DNA of 64,000 nt, taken from positions 5,976,001-6,040,000 of the forward strand of contig NZ_JASTLC010000001.1 of assembly GCF_030499575.1 (NCBI RefSeq). The letters run 5' to 3'. The stretch is from Streptomyces sp. DG2A-72. GTDB taxonomy: Bacteria; Actinomycetota; Actinomycetes; Streptomycetales; Streptomycetaceae. The notes under the pieces are model-generated. The model had not been told where the DNA came from and made no database searches. It saw only the letters and a list, made by a program, of their open reading frames with translations. Positions 1 through 7,628 of this stretch are shown in pieces. The first letter of the stretch is position 1; each line of letters begins with the position of its first letter. A program made the translations under genes and the position numbers.

Positions 1-712
1 GTTCGTTGATGGTGTAGACGACGTTGATGTCGGGCGACTTCTGCAGGCAGTTCTCCATCGCGGTCTGGCCCTTGGCCTGGTCGCCGCCGGTGTCCTGGGC
101 ACAGAGGACGTCCTTGTCGGTGGCGCCGAAGCCCTTCAGGAAGCCGTTGTGCCGCTGGATGCCGACGGAGACGCCCGGCGCGAGGTCGAGGGTGGCTATC
201 TTGGCCGACTTGCCCTTCATGGCGGCCTTGGCGTATTCGCCGATCAGCTCACCGGCCTTGAGGTTGTCGGTGGCGAAGAGGGCGTCGACCGCGCTCTCCG
301 GGTCGGTCGGGGTGTCCAGGGCGATGACCAGAACACCCTTGGCCTTGGCCTTCTCGAGCGCCGGCACGATCGCCTTGGAGTCGCTCGGCGTGATCAGGAT
401 GCCCTTCACCCCGGCGGCGACCATGTTCTCGATGGCGGTGACCTGACCGGCGTTGTCCCCGTCGAACTTGCCCGCCGCGGTGGACAGTTCGACGCCGTTC
501 TCCTTGGCGGCCTTCTCCGCGCCTTCCTTCATCTTCACGAAGAACGGGTTGGTGTCGGTCTTGGTGATCAGACCGACCTTGACGCTGCCCGAGCCGGTGC
601 TCGCGGTGCCCGATCCGGATCCGGATCCACAGGCGGTCAGGGCGAGGGCTGCGACACCCGTGCACGCGGCGGCTCTGATCAAGGAGGAGGGCAGACGAGA
701 GATGCGTGACAT
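1..712 (-). CDS. Sugar ABC transporter substrate-binding lipoprotein (partial)
   Basis: Substrate-binding part of a sugar ABC importer; the first 237 residues are visible and the C-terminus lies beyond the left edge. The ATG at 712 follows an AGGAG ribosome site. A signal peptide ends in the lipobox LTAC (Cys28), so the mature protein should be anchored outside the membrane. The body (VGLITKTDTNPFF, then NMVAAGVKGILITPSDS and AKGVLVIALDTP) is typical of the Peripla_BP_4 class that binds ribose, fructose or xylose. ATPase and permease genes probably follow to the left. It is divergent from the sugar kinase at 959 and shares the operator pair at 771-800 with it. Fructose as ligand is inferred from the kinase and levanase nearby. 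Confidence 0.88.
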   Translation of the reverse strand, partial: MSRISRLPSSLIRAAACTGVAALALTACGSGSGSGTASTGSGSVKVGLITKTDTNPFFVKMKEGAEKAAKENGVELSTAAGKFDGDNAGQVTAIENMVAAGVKGILITPSDSKAIVPALEKAKAKGVLVIALDTPTDPESAVDALFATDNLKAGELIGEYAKAAMKGKSAKIATLDLAPGVSVGIQRHNGFLKGFGATDKDVLCAQDTGGDQAKGQTAMENCLQKSPDINVVYTINE

Positions 713-770
713 GAACGACTCCTGCGGGATTGCGGGCGAGCGGCCGGCATCGGGGCATGCCGTCCCGAGA

Positions 771-800
771 TGTCATCGTTGACTTATGTCATCGTTGACA
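771..800. promoter_or_regulatory. Paired LacI-type operator between binding protein and kinase
   Basis: Two copies of a 14-bp dyad, at 771-784 and 787-800, fit TGTCAnCGnTGACA with a central CG, as usual for LacI-family operators. Their centres are 16 bp apart. The pair lies in the divergent promoter region of the ABC binding protein (start 712) and the PfkB kinase (start 959). The same arrangement with the same spacing recurs at 5797-5826 before the levanase, so the two loci are probably co-regulated. Confidence 0.75.
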
Positions 801-958
801 CTTCTTGGCCAGGATGATGGACTCCGGCTCCAGGCAACGTCAATGCCTTGTACCCGTCACAAATCGGCAACGCCCGTGGCCGTCGCCCGCCCGAAGCCGC
901 TGTGCGACTGCCCGCGACGTGCCCGTCTCGCCAGCGCGTTCCAAGAGAAGAGCAGCCC

Positions 959-2161
959 ATGACCCCGCCTCAGGTCACCGTCCTGGGAGAGTGCGCCGCC
1001 GACGTGTTCACCGAACCCGCGGGTACCCGGCACGAACTCGCCCTGCGTGTGCTGCCGGGCGGCGGATCCGCCAGCACGGCGGTGGCCCTGGCCCGGGTGG
1101 GGGTCGTGTCCCGCCTCGTGGTGCAAGCGACCTTGCTCGCCGCATTCCGGTCAGTTGCGCGTCGGCCGCTCCACGGGGCACGACTCCCCGGGTCGCGTGC
1201 GGCCGGCCTGCTGCCGGTGCCACCGGCGGTCCCGAACCGCGTGGATGCGGCGATGACCTGCGCATTCCACGTACTTGGCCGCGGCTACACCACCCGGCGG
1301 GACGCTATGCGGCTGGGCACCCCGGCCCGCTTCCTCGCACGGCTGTCCGGCGACGTGTTCGGCCGCCTCTTCCGGGCCCACCTGGAGGCATCCGGCGTGG
1401 ACCTGTCGTACTCCGTGGCCGCTGCCGAGCCCAGCACGCCGGCCGTGGCGGAGCTGGACGCCCAGGGGCAGGCCGCGTTCTCCTTCCATGCGCAGGCCAC
1501 CGCCGACCGGCAATGGACGAGCGCGGAACTGGCCGGGGTGGATCTGGCCGAGACCGTCTGCGTACACACCGGGGCACTGGCCCTGGTCAAGGAACCCGGG
1601 GCGGCGGCGGTGGAGGACTTCCTGGCAGCGGCCGCACCCCGGGCCACCATCAGCATCGACCCCAACGTCCGCCCGCTCCTGGTGCGTCCCGAGGTCTACC
1701 GCGCCCGGCTGGCGCACTGGTGCGGCCTCGCGGATGTGCTGCGGCTGAGCGAGGACGACCTGGATCTCCTCCTGCCCGGAACGCCGCCCGAGCAGGCGTG
1801 CGACACCTGGCATGCCGCGGGGGCACGGCTCGTCGTGATCACGCGTGGTGCCGAGGGCGCCCTGGCCTCGCTCGACGGGGAACGGGTGCAGGTGCCCGCG
1901 GTGGCGACGCAGGTCGTCGACACAGTCGGTGCGGGGGACTCTTTCACCGCCGGACTGCTGCACCACCTCGGCACCCGCGGACTCCTCGGCGGCAGGCTGA
2001 CCGACCTGCGTATCGGCGATGTCGAGGCCGCCTGCCTGTTCGCTACGCAGGTCGCGGCCCTGACCTGCTCGGTCGCCGGCCCCAACCCGCCATGGGAGAG
2101 CCAGTTGGCAAGGTTCGCGACGGAAAAGACCGTCGCCCAGCACCTCGACTCCACCCACTGA
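959..2161 (+). CDS. PfkB-family carbohydrate kinase with unusual insertion
   Basis: Ribokinase/fructokinase-type kinase that phosphorylates a sugar or sugar acid with ATP in the cytoplasm. The N-terminal sugar-binding motif (GGGSASTAVALARVG) and the C-terminal ATP/catalytic motif DTVGAGDSF (residues 321-329, catalytic Asp327) are present. At 400 residues it is about 70 longer than usual. The excess is a stretch at roughly residues 49-118, between ARVG and the motif TPARFLARLSGD, which normally follow each other directly. The stretch keeps the reading frame but resembles no kinase sequence I know. The ATG at 959 is preferred because PfkB homology begins there; the ribosome site is weak. Activity is uncertain because of the insertion. 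Confidence 0.8.
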   Translation: MTPPQVTVLGECAADVFTEPAGTRHELALRVLPGGGSASTAVALARVGVVSRLVVQATLLAAFRSVARRPLHGARLPGSRAAGLLPVPPAVPNRVDAAMTCAFHVLGRGYTTRRDAMRLGTPARFLARLSGDVFGRLFRAHLEASGVDLSYSVAAAEPSTPAVAELDAQGQAAFSFHAQATADRQWTSAELAGVDLAETVCVHTGALALVKEPGAAAVEDFLAAAAPRATISIDPNVRPLLVRPEVYRARLAHWCGLADVLRLSEDDLDLLLPGTPPEQACDTWHAAGARLVVITRGAEGALASLDGERVQVPAVATQVVDTVGAGDSFTAGLLHHLGTRGLLGGRLTDLRIGDVEAACLFATQVAALTCSVAGPNPPWESQLARFATEKTVAQHLDSTH

Positions 2162-2176
2162 CAAGGACACGAAACC

Positions 2177-2503
2177 ATGACGAAAACCCTGCTCGCCGAG
2201 TTCACCGCCCGAGAGGGAGCGGAGGACGAGGTCGCCCGCCTGATCCGGGACTACGCCCTGAAGGTGCGCGCAGAGGAAGGCAACCTGGCCTTCGACGTCT
2301 ACACCAAGGCGGCCGCCCCGCGCGCCTACTGGATCTTCGAGGTCTACCGGGACGAGGACGCCTTCGAGGCACACCTGGACGCCCCGTACGGCGGTCCGTT
2401 CAACGCCGCCCTCACTCCGCTGATCGAGGAGGACGCCTCCGTCCTGACGTTCCTCGATCCGCTGGCCCCGCATCCGGGACGATCCACTCGCACGCCCACG
2501 TGA
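2177..2503 (+). CDS. Antibiotic biosynthesis monooxygenase (ABM) domain protein
   Basis: Small 108-residue protein of the ABM/quinol monooxygenase fold, a ferredoxin-like alpha-beta barrel that acts as a dimer without cofactor. Family signs are the start LLAEFTAREGAEDEVARLI, the central EEGNLAFDVY and the segment YWIFEVYRDEDAFEAHL. It starts 15 bp after the kinase stop and is probably in the same transcript. ABM proteins are often found next to sugar-catabolic genes without a proven reaction, so the substrate cannot be given. No signal peptide, so cytoplasmic. Confidence 0.8.
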   Translation: MTKTLLAEFTAREGAEDEVARLIRDYALKVRAEEGNLAFDVYTKAAAPRAYWIFEVYRDEDAFEAHLDAPYGGPFNAALTPLIEEDASVLTFLDPLAPHPGRSTRTPT

Positions 2504-2526
2504 TCACCGCTAGCGTGCGTGAGGTG

Positions 2527-3018
2527 ATGACGGCCGACGATGTGTTGTCCATCCTCGCCGTGCTGCGGAACGCGGACGTCGACATCTGGATCGGCGGTGG
2601 CTGGGGCATCGACGCCCTGGTCGGCGAGCAAACCCGCCAGCACCGTGACCTGGACCTGATGCACCGCAAGGACCAGGAAGCGGCCGTCGTGGCGGCTCTC
2701 GCGGACGCCGGGTTCGTCGAGACCCTCGACTGGCGCCCCGTGCGGTTCGTCGTCACCGACCCTCACGACCGGGAGATCGATCTTCACCCTCTGATCTTTG
2801 CCGAGGACGGATCCGCCGTGCAGGCGTCACACGACCCCGAGCACCCGTTCACCTATCCCGGTTCGTGCTTCGTCACTGGCACGATCCTCGGGGCGACCGT
2901 CCCGTGCCTGTCGCCCGAGCAGCAGGTCTACTTTCACCAGGGCTATGAACCTGCTGATCACGACCGTCGCGACATGGCCCAGCTCCGGCAGACCTTCGGG
3001 ATCGCCACCCACTTCTGA
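2527..3018 (+). CDS. Lincosamide-nucleotidyltransferase-like protein
   Basis: 163-residue protein resembling the small LnuA-type nucleotidyltransferases. The motif WIGGGWGIDALVGEQTRQHRD is the nucleotidyltransferase signature (GGxxID...R.H.D), followed by DLDLMHR, and a later acidic motif, DREIDLHPLIF, completes the likely metal site. Members adenylylate lincosamides or unknown small molecules; a resistance role here is only a possibility. The ATG at 2527 is the conventional choice. In-frame GTG codons at 2500 (overlapping the upstream stop) and 2515 would allow translational coupling to the ABM gene. It converges on the levanase gene across the hairpin at 3078-3116. Confidence 0.72.
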   Translation: MTADDVLSILAVLRNADVDIWIGGGWGIDALVGEQTRQHRDLDLMHRKDQEAAVVAALADAGFVETLDWRPVRFVVTDPHDREIDLHPLIFAEDGSAVQASHDPEHPFTYPGSCFVTGTILGATVPCLSPEQQVYFHQGYEPADHDRRDMAQLRQTFGIATHF

Positions 3019-3077
3019 GCAGTTCTCCAAGGGCACTCTCCCATCGAGTCACACCAGTGTCAGCCGCGCGCCGAGAG

Positions 3078-3116
3078 CCGCGCGCCGGCAGCCGCTCCTG
3101 GCCGACCGGCGCGCGG
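3078..3116. terminator. Hairpin between convergent genes
   Basis: Perfect 11-bp inverted repeat CCGCGCGCCGG / CCGGCGCGCGG with a 17-base loop. It lies between the stop codons of the nucleotidyltransferase-like gene (3018) and the levanase (3129), which read toward each other. There is no T tract, as is common for terminators in high-GC actinomycetes. Confidence 0.6.
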
Positions 3117-3128
3117 ACCTGCGGCTCG

Positions 3129-5687
3129 TCACCGCCAGATGGACTTCAGCTGCCACGCCTGCATGTGGTCGAGGGTGGCGGTGCCGCCTTCGGCGAAGAC
3201 CTCGACGCCGGTGCTGGAGGGGTCGGGGAAGATCTGGTTGGTGATCACCGCTTCGCCGTTGCCGCCGAAGACCTCGACGGACGACCAGTCGACCAGGATC
3301 CGCAGCTTGACCTTGCCGTTCTTGGCCTTCAGGGGTGCGGTCTGAACGCCGGGGAAGGTGCTGTTGAAGTCGACGGCGCCGGAGCGGGTGCGGTCGACGT
3401 ACAGCTCCTGGGTCGTGGTGTCGTAGCCGATGACGGTCTCCTGGCCGCCCGCGCCGGTGCGCACCTTCAGGCCGAACCGGTCGGCGTCCTTGAGGGAGAA
3501 GGTGGCCTCGATGTCGAGCGCCTTGCCCTTGGCCGTGGGGCCGATCAGGGGCTTCGAGGTGTTCTTGACCGTGACACCGGTCGCGGTCGCCGGGCGCTTC
3601 TGGCGGAGGGATTCCAGGCTGCCCACCGGCTTGCTGGTCAGCCGGACTTGGCCGTCGACGGTGTGCAGGGCCATTTCCCTCGGAACGCTCTGCGCGCCGC
3701 GCCAGGGGGAGGTGGGGATGGACTGGCCGTAGTCCCAGTTGTTCATCCAGCCGATCATGTAGCGCTTGCCGCCCGGTGCGTTCTCCCAGGACACCGCCGC
3801 GTAGTAGTCCTTGCCGTAGTCGGCCCAGTCGGCGCGCTGTACGACGGACTTGGCGGGCTTGTCAGCCTCGGTGAACTGGTCGGCCATGACGTGGCCCCAG
3901 CCGGCGGTGTTCATGTCGACGACCTGGATCTGCGCCTTCTTGCCGGCGTACGGACGCAGGTCGAAGGACGCCCAGTCCAGGGTCTCGCTGTCGGCGCCGG
4001 TCGCGCTGCGGACGACCTCGCCGTCGACGAGCAGGTTGACGGACGTCTCCTGGGAGACGCGCTGGGCCTGGGTGTCGGACAGCACGATGTGGTCGACGTT
4101 GAGGTGGCCCCAGCCGCCGGTGTTGTTGTCGACGATCCTGATCTGCGCTTTCTTGCCGGCGAGGTCGCCGACGTCCCAGGAGGCCCAGTTGAGCGCTTCG
4201 GCGTCCTTTCCGGTGGCGCTGCGGACGACTTGGCCGTCCACGAGGAGCTCGACGGCGGTCGGGTTGTCGGAGCCGGCCGGATGATTGCCGCCGCCGATGA
4301 GGAAGTTGACGTACTTCTTGTCGATGGTGAACTCGGGCGAGGTGAGGGTGCCGGTACTGGCGTCGCCGTTCAGGAAGGTGTTGGCCAGCCCGTCTCCCAG
4401 GAAGCCGGAGACACCCTGCTGGCCGGGGAGGGTGCCGGTGGCTGGTTCGGTGCCGAAGGCATCCCCGGTCGCCGTCCAGTCGCCGTACGTTCCGCCTTCG
4501 AAGTCGGCGAGGACCGTGCCTTCGGGCGGAGTCCTGTTCATGACGGTTCCGGTCTCGTGCGGATGCCGCCCGCCACCGATCTTGAAGTTCAAGTAGGGGC
4601 TGTCGACGGTGAATTCGGGTGAGCTGAGGGTGCCGGTGGTCCCGTCACCGCCGTGGAAGCTGTTGGCGAGGCCCTTGCCGTCGAAGCCGGTGACGGTCCC
4701 CTGCCCGTCCACCGCCCCGGCTGCCGGTCCCTGGCCGAACGCGGTTCCGGTCGTCGTCCACTCACCGAAGCCGGTGCCCTCGAAGTCCTGCACCACCGTG
4801 CCGGTGGGCGGGGTGTAGCTGCCCTTGTCGTCTGCGGTGAACTTCTTGCCGTCGAAGTCGCCGATGAAGTACTGGGCGGCCGAACCGCCCGCGATACCAC
4901 CGGGGTTGATGTTGACGACCAGGACCCACTTGATGTTGTTCTTGTCGCCGTCGACGGCCAGGGGGAACAGGTCGGGGCATTCCCACACGCCGCCCGTCGC
5001 GCCGGCCGGTCCGAAATCGCTGAGCAGGTCCCAGTCCTTGAGGTTCTTGGACGAGTAGAACCGCACCTTGTGCTCGGCGGACAGCGACACGGTCATCAGC
5101 CAGCTCTTGGTGGGTGCGTGCCACTGGACCTTGGGGTCGCGGAAGTTGTCGGAGCCGATGTCGATGACGGGATTGCCCTGGTACTTGGTCCAGGTGCGGC
5201 CACGGTCGGTGCTGTAGGCGAGAGACTGGGCCTGCTTGCCGCCGTTCTTGTAGGCGCTGGTGTAGATCGCCACCATGGGCGGGTTCTTCTTCGTGCCGAA
5301 CCCGGTGGTGTTGTTCCAGTCGACGACCGCGCTGCCGGAGAACACCATCTCCTCGTCGTCGTGCGACAGGGCGAGCGGCAACTCCTCCCAGTGCACGAGG
5401 TCCCGGCTCACCGCGTGCCCCCAGGACATGTCGCCCCAGGAGTAGCCGTTCGGGTTGTACTGGTAGAAGAGGTGGTACTCGCCCTTGTAGTAGACGAGGC
5501 CGTTGGGGTCGTTCATCCAGTTCTTCTCCGGAGTGAAGTGGAACTGGGGTCTGTAGGTCTCGGTGTACGACGGGGTGTCGGCCGCGACGGCCTGGGGGGC
5601 CAGTGGCGCGGCGGACAGGGCGCAGACCGTCGCCACCGCCGCCATCAACCGCATGCGGGCATGCCGGGATACGCGTGCAGAGCTCAT
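3129..5687 (-). CDS. Secreted GH32 levanase / fructan hydrolase
   Basis: Exported beta-fructosidase that should release fructose from levan, inulin or sucrose. A signal peptide ends near residue 36 (PQAVA/AD). The GH32 triad is complete: WMNDPNG at 57-63 (nucleophile Asp60), FRDP at 182-185 (stabiliser Asp184) and WECPD at 235-239 (acid/base Glu236). After the first three blades the propeller is interrupted at about 298-605 by two copies of a fructan-enzyme module, one nested inside the other. The propeller resumes near 612 and a beta-sandwich domain ends the protein. The start at 5687 follows GGAGA. The operator pair at 5797-5826 lies upstream. Levan versus inulin preference cannot be read from sequence. 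Confidence 0.92.
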   Translation of the reverse strand: MSSARVSRHARMRLMAAVATVCALSAAPLAPQAVAADTPSYTETYRPQFHFTPEKNWMNDPNGLVYYKGEYHLFYQYNPNGYSWGDMSWGHAVSRDLVHWEELPLALSHDDEEMVFSGSAVVDWNNTTGFGTKKNPPMVAIYTSAYKNGGKQAQSLAYSTDRGRTWTKYQGNPVIDIGSDNFRDPKVQWHAPTKSWLMTVSLSAEHKVRFYSSKNLKDWDLLSDFGPAGATGGVWECPDLFPLAVDGDKNNIKWVLVVNINPGGIAGGSAAQYFIGDFDGKKFTADDKGSYTPPTGTVVQDFEGTGFGEWTTTGTAFGQGPAAGAVDGQGTVTGFDGKGLANSFHGGDGTTGTLSSPEFTVDSPYLNFKIGGGRHPHETGTVMNRTPPEGTVLADFEGGTYGDWTATGDAFGTEPATGTLPGQQGVSGFLGDGLANTFLNGDASTGTLTSPEFTIDKKYVNFLIGGGNHPAGSDNPTAVELLVDGQVVRSATGKDAEALNWASWDVGDLAGKKAQIRIVDNNTGGWGHLNVDHIVLSDTQAQRVSQETSVNLLVDGEVVRSATGADSETLDWASFDLRPYAGKKAQIQVVDMNTAGWGHVMADQFTEADKPAKSVVQRADWADYGKDYYAAVSWENAPGGKRYMIGWMNNWDYGQSIPTSPWRGAQSVPREMALHTVDGQVRLTSKPVGSLESLRQKRPATATGVTVKNTSKPLIGPTAKGKALDIEATFSLKDADRFGLKVRTGAGGQETVIGYDTTTQELYVDRTRSGAVDFNSTFPGVQTAPLKAKNGKVKLRILVDWSSVEVFGGNGEAVITNQIFPDPSSTGVEVFAEGGTATLDHMQAWQLKSIWR

Positions 5688-5796
5688 GGTGTCTCCTTGC
5701 CTGCGGCCGTCCGCGCAGCGGTGACTGCGGCCCCGGCACGGACGGACCGAAAAGTGACGCCCTGTCGGCGCCGACGTCCACGGCGCCGACCAGAGG

Positions 5797-5826
5797 TGTC
5801 ATCGTTGACTTATGTCAGCGATGACA
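5797..5826. promoter_or_regulatory. Paired LacI-type operator before levanase
   Basis: Two dyads at 5797-5810 and 5813-5826, about 110 bp before the levanase start. The second is a perfect palindrome, TGTCAGCGATGACA apart from its central base pair choice, and both fit TGTCAnCGnTGACA. The 16-bp centre spacing is identical to that at 771-800, which argues for cooperative binding by the same regulator. Confidence 0.75.
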
Positions 5827-5909
5827 TCGGTGCCCCGACAATGAAGCGCAATCCGGCCAGTGCCGTCAACGGTGCGGGCGTGATTGTTTCGGTACGGATC
5901 GACAGGCCG

Positions 5910-6075
5910 TCAGGCATCACCGCTGGTCGCGAACTGCGCCAACCGGTTCGGGCCGTGGGGGTTGGGGCCGGTGAACGAGCAGGTCAGGGCGGCGACCTGG
6001 GTGGCAAACCGGCAGGCTTCCGCCGCATCGTCGAGACCGAGAACGGCCAGTGGACGAATTGTTTCCGGGGTGTTG
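5910..6075 (-). pseudogene. C-terminal fragment of a second PfkB-type kinase
   Basis: Read on the minus strand, this stretch encodes about 55 residues ending at a TGA at 5910-5912. It includes EACRFATQVAALTCSFTGPN and NRLAQFATSG, closely matching the C-terminus of the kinase at 959-2161 (FATQVAALTCSVAGPNP, QLARFATE). Nothing recognisable as the rest of a kinase lies upstream, and the catalytic GAGD motif is absent, so this is a remnant. It sits between the levanase promoter and the LacI gene and suggests that a second kinase gene was lost by deletion. Confidence 0.8.
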
Positions 6076-6105
6076 ACCGGTCAGGTCTCTCGGTGCTTCA
6101 CTTCC

Positions 6106-6153
6106 GGAACCGGTACCGAAACCGGTTCCGGGACTGCTTCCGGTACCGGTTCC
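6106..6153. promoter_or_regulatory. ACCGGT repeat cluster before LacI gene
   Basis: Three 12-bp elements with a central CCGG or CG: GGAACCGGTACC (6106-6117), GAAACCGGTTCC (6118-6129) and GGTACCGGTTCC (6142-6153). The first and third are reverse complements of each other. They lie 75-120 bp before the LacI start codon and look like an autoregulatory LacI operator array, distinct from the TGTCA-type pairs. A partial match (GTACCGGTCCC) occurs at 10873-10883 before the GH3 gene. Confidence 0.6.
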
Positions 6154-6227
6154 AATGGGTCTCTGTACGATCGGCCCTTCGGTGCGGAGGACGTCTTCCG
6201 CCTCTGCGGGAAGGGAGGGGAGGTGAC

Positions 6228-7235
6228 ATGGGAGTCACTATCGCCGACGTGGCCACGCGGGCCGGGGTCAGCAAGACGACGGTCTCGCGGGTGCTGAACG
6301 GCAAGGGCGAGATCCACGAGAACACCGTCTTGAAGGTCCGCAAGGCGATCTCGGAACTCGGCTATGTGCCGAGCGCCGGGGCAGTGGGGCTCGCACGCGG
6401 CACGACACAGATGATCGGCATGCTGGTCCCTGATCTGGCCTGGGTCTGGTCCGGCATCGTGCAGGCGGTCGTCGACACGCTGGAGAGCGAGGGCTTCGGA
6501 CTGCGCATGCTGACCTGGAACCGCGGCGAGGAGTCACTGCGCAGGCTGGGCCTGCAGGTCGCTGCCAAGTCGTTCGACGGTCTGCTGGTGCTCGAGCCCG
6601 AGGGGGCCCTGGGATACATCACGGAACTGCACGAATCGGGGCTGCCGGTGGTGCTGATCGACGACCGCTTCCAGCGGCCGGGATTCCCCTACGTGGCCAC
6701 CACCAACCGGGAGGGCGGTGAGCAGGCGGCGCGCCACCTGCTGGACCTCGGCCGCCGTCGCCCTCTGGTGGTGACCGGTCCCGACGAGTACGGCTGCACT
6801 CAGGAACGGCTGGGCGGCTTCGTCGACGTCTATGCGCAGGCCGGGATCGAACTCGACCAACGCAGCATCATCTGCGGCGACTTCCTGTTCGACAGCAGCC
6901 GGAGCGCGGTCGCGCAAGCTCTCGCGGACGGCGTGGAGTTCGACGCGGTCTTCGGGCACAACGACCCCTCGGCGGCCGGCGTGCTCGCGGCCTTGCACGA
7001 GGCCGGCCTCAAGATTCCGCGGGATGTCGCCGTGGTGGGGTTCGATGACGTCGAGCTGGCGTCGTACACCTATCCGGCCCTGACCACCGTCCGCCAACCG
7101 ATGCGGGAAATGGGTGAGGCAGCGGCGCGTCTGCTGCTCGACCACGTGCGCAGATCGCCCGAGGCCGCCCCCTCGCGCATCATTCCCACCAGCCTCGTGA
7201 TCCGCGGCTCGACGTTAGAGCCGAGCTCGAACTGA
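6228..7235 (+). CDS. LacI-family transcriptional regulator
   Basis: 335-residue repressor. The N-terminal LacI helix-turn-helix (TIADVATRAGVSKTTVSRVL, from residue 4) is followed by the hinge helix and a periplasmic-binding-protein-like effector domain (MIGMLVPDLAWVWSGIVQAV onward; FGHNDPSAAGVLAALHEAG and VAVVGFDDVELASYTYPALT late in the protein). The ATG at 6228 has a strong GGGAGG site; the frame is open far upstream, but homology begins here. It lies between the levanase and the import/hydrolase operon and likely senses a sugar or sugar phosphate. Whether it binds the ACCGGT sites, the TGTCA sites or both is not decidable here. Confidence 0.9.
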   Translation: MGVTIADVATRAGVSKTTVSRVLNGKGEIHENTVLKVRKAISELGYVPSAGAVGLARGTTQMIGMLVPDLAWVWSGIVQAVVDTLESEGFGLRMLTWNRGEESLRRLGLQVAAKSFDGLLVLEPEGALGYITELHESGLPVVLIDDRFQRPGFPYVATTNREGGEQAARHLLDLGRRRPLVVTGPDEYGCTQERLGGFVDVYAQAGIELDQRSIICGDFLFDSSRSAVAQALADGVEFDAVFGHNDPSAAGVLAALHEAGLKIPRDVAVVGFDDVELASYTYPALTTVRQPMREMGEAAARLLLDHVRRSPEAAPSRIIPTSLVIRGSTLEPSSN

Positions 7236-7277
7236 CGCGACGTCATCGCGGTGCGCAAGTGATGGCGCCTCGCGGTC

Positions 7278-7307
7278 GGGCGGTGCGTTGCCGGTGACGC
7301 ACCGCCC
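7278..7307. terminator. Terminator hairpin after LacI gene
   Basis: Perfect 11-bp stem GGGCGGTGCGT / ACGCACCGCCC with an 8-base loop, 43 bp after the LacI stop. It probably insulates the regulator from the transporter operon that begins at 7629. Confidence 0.75.
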
Positions 7308-7628
7308 CCCGTCTCCTTGAAACCTCGGCGAACCTCTTCGGCTTCGCCTTGCTCACCCGGGCGGCTGCGCCTGCGTTCACGCGGCACCGCCCACATGCAC
7401 TTTCCGCCCGCGCGTTCCCGATCCGGGACACCGAAGGGGCGCCTGGCACACCCCGCCCGGCCGCTACCCACTCCGCGTCGGACGCTTCAACCGGGACCTG
7501 CGGCTGACCGCCGACGCCGCTGTCACCGCAGACGTTCTCCACTCGTGTGCTGACCCATCCGGGCGCCCGCCCGCTCCCACCCTTCGCCCCACCTGCGCCT
7601 GTATCGCTCAACGGCAAGGAGCCGCATC
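7308..7628. other. Intergenic region before transporter operon
   Basis: About 320 bp without a convincing gene. It should contain the promoter of the binding-protein gene, but I see no clear -35/-10 pair and no copy of either operator type. The ribosome site AAGGAG lies about 8 bases before the ATG at 7629. Confidence 0.4.

Noticed and set aside
3057..4622. Long plus-strand open frame across the levanase
   Set aside because: Antisense to a GH32 gene with all catalytic motifs; its product is Gly/Val/Asp-rich and resembles nothing.
5884..6297. A plus-strand gene between levanase and lacI
   Set aside because: The open frame is the antisense of the PfkB fragment and runs into the lacI start in another frame.
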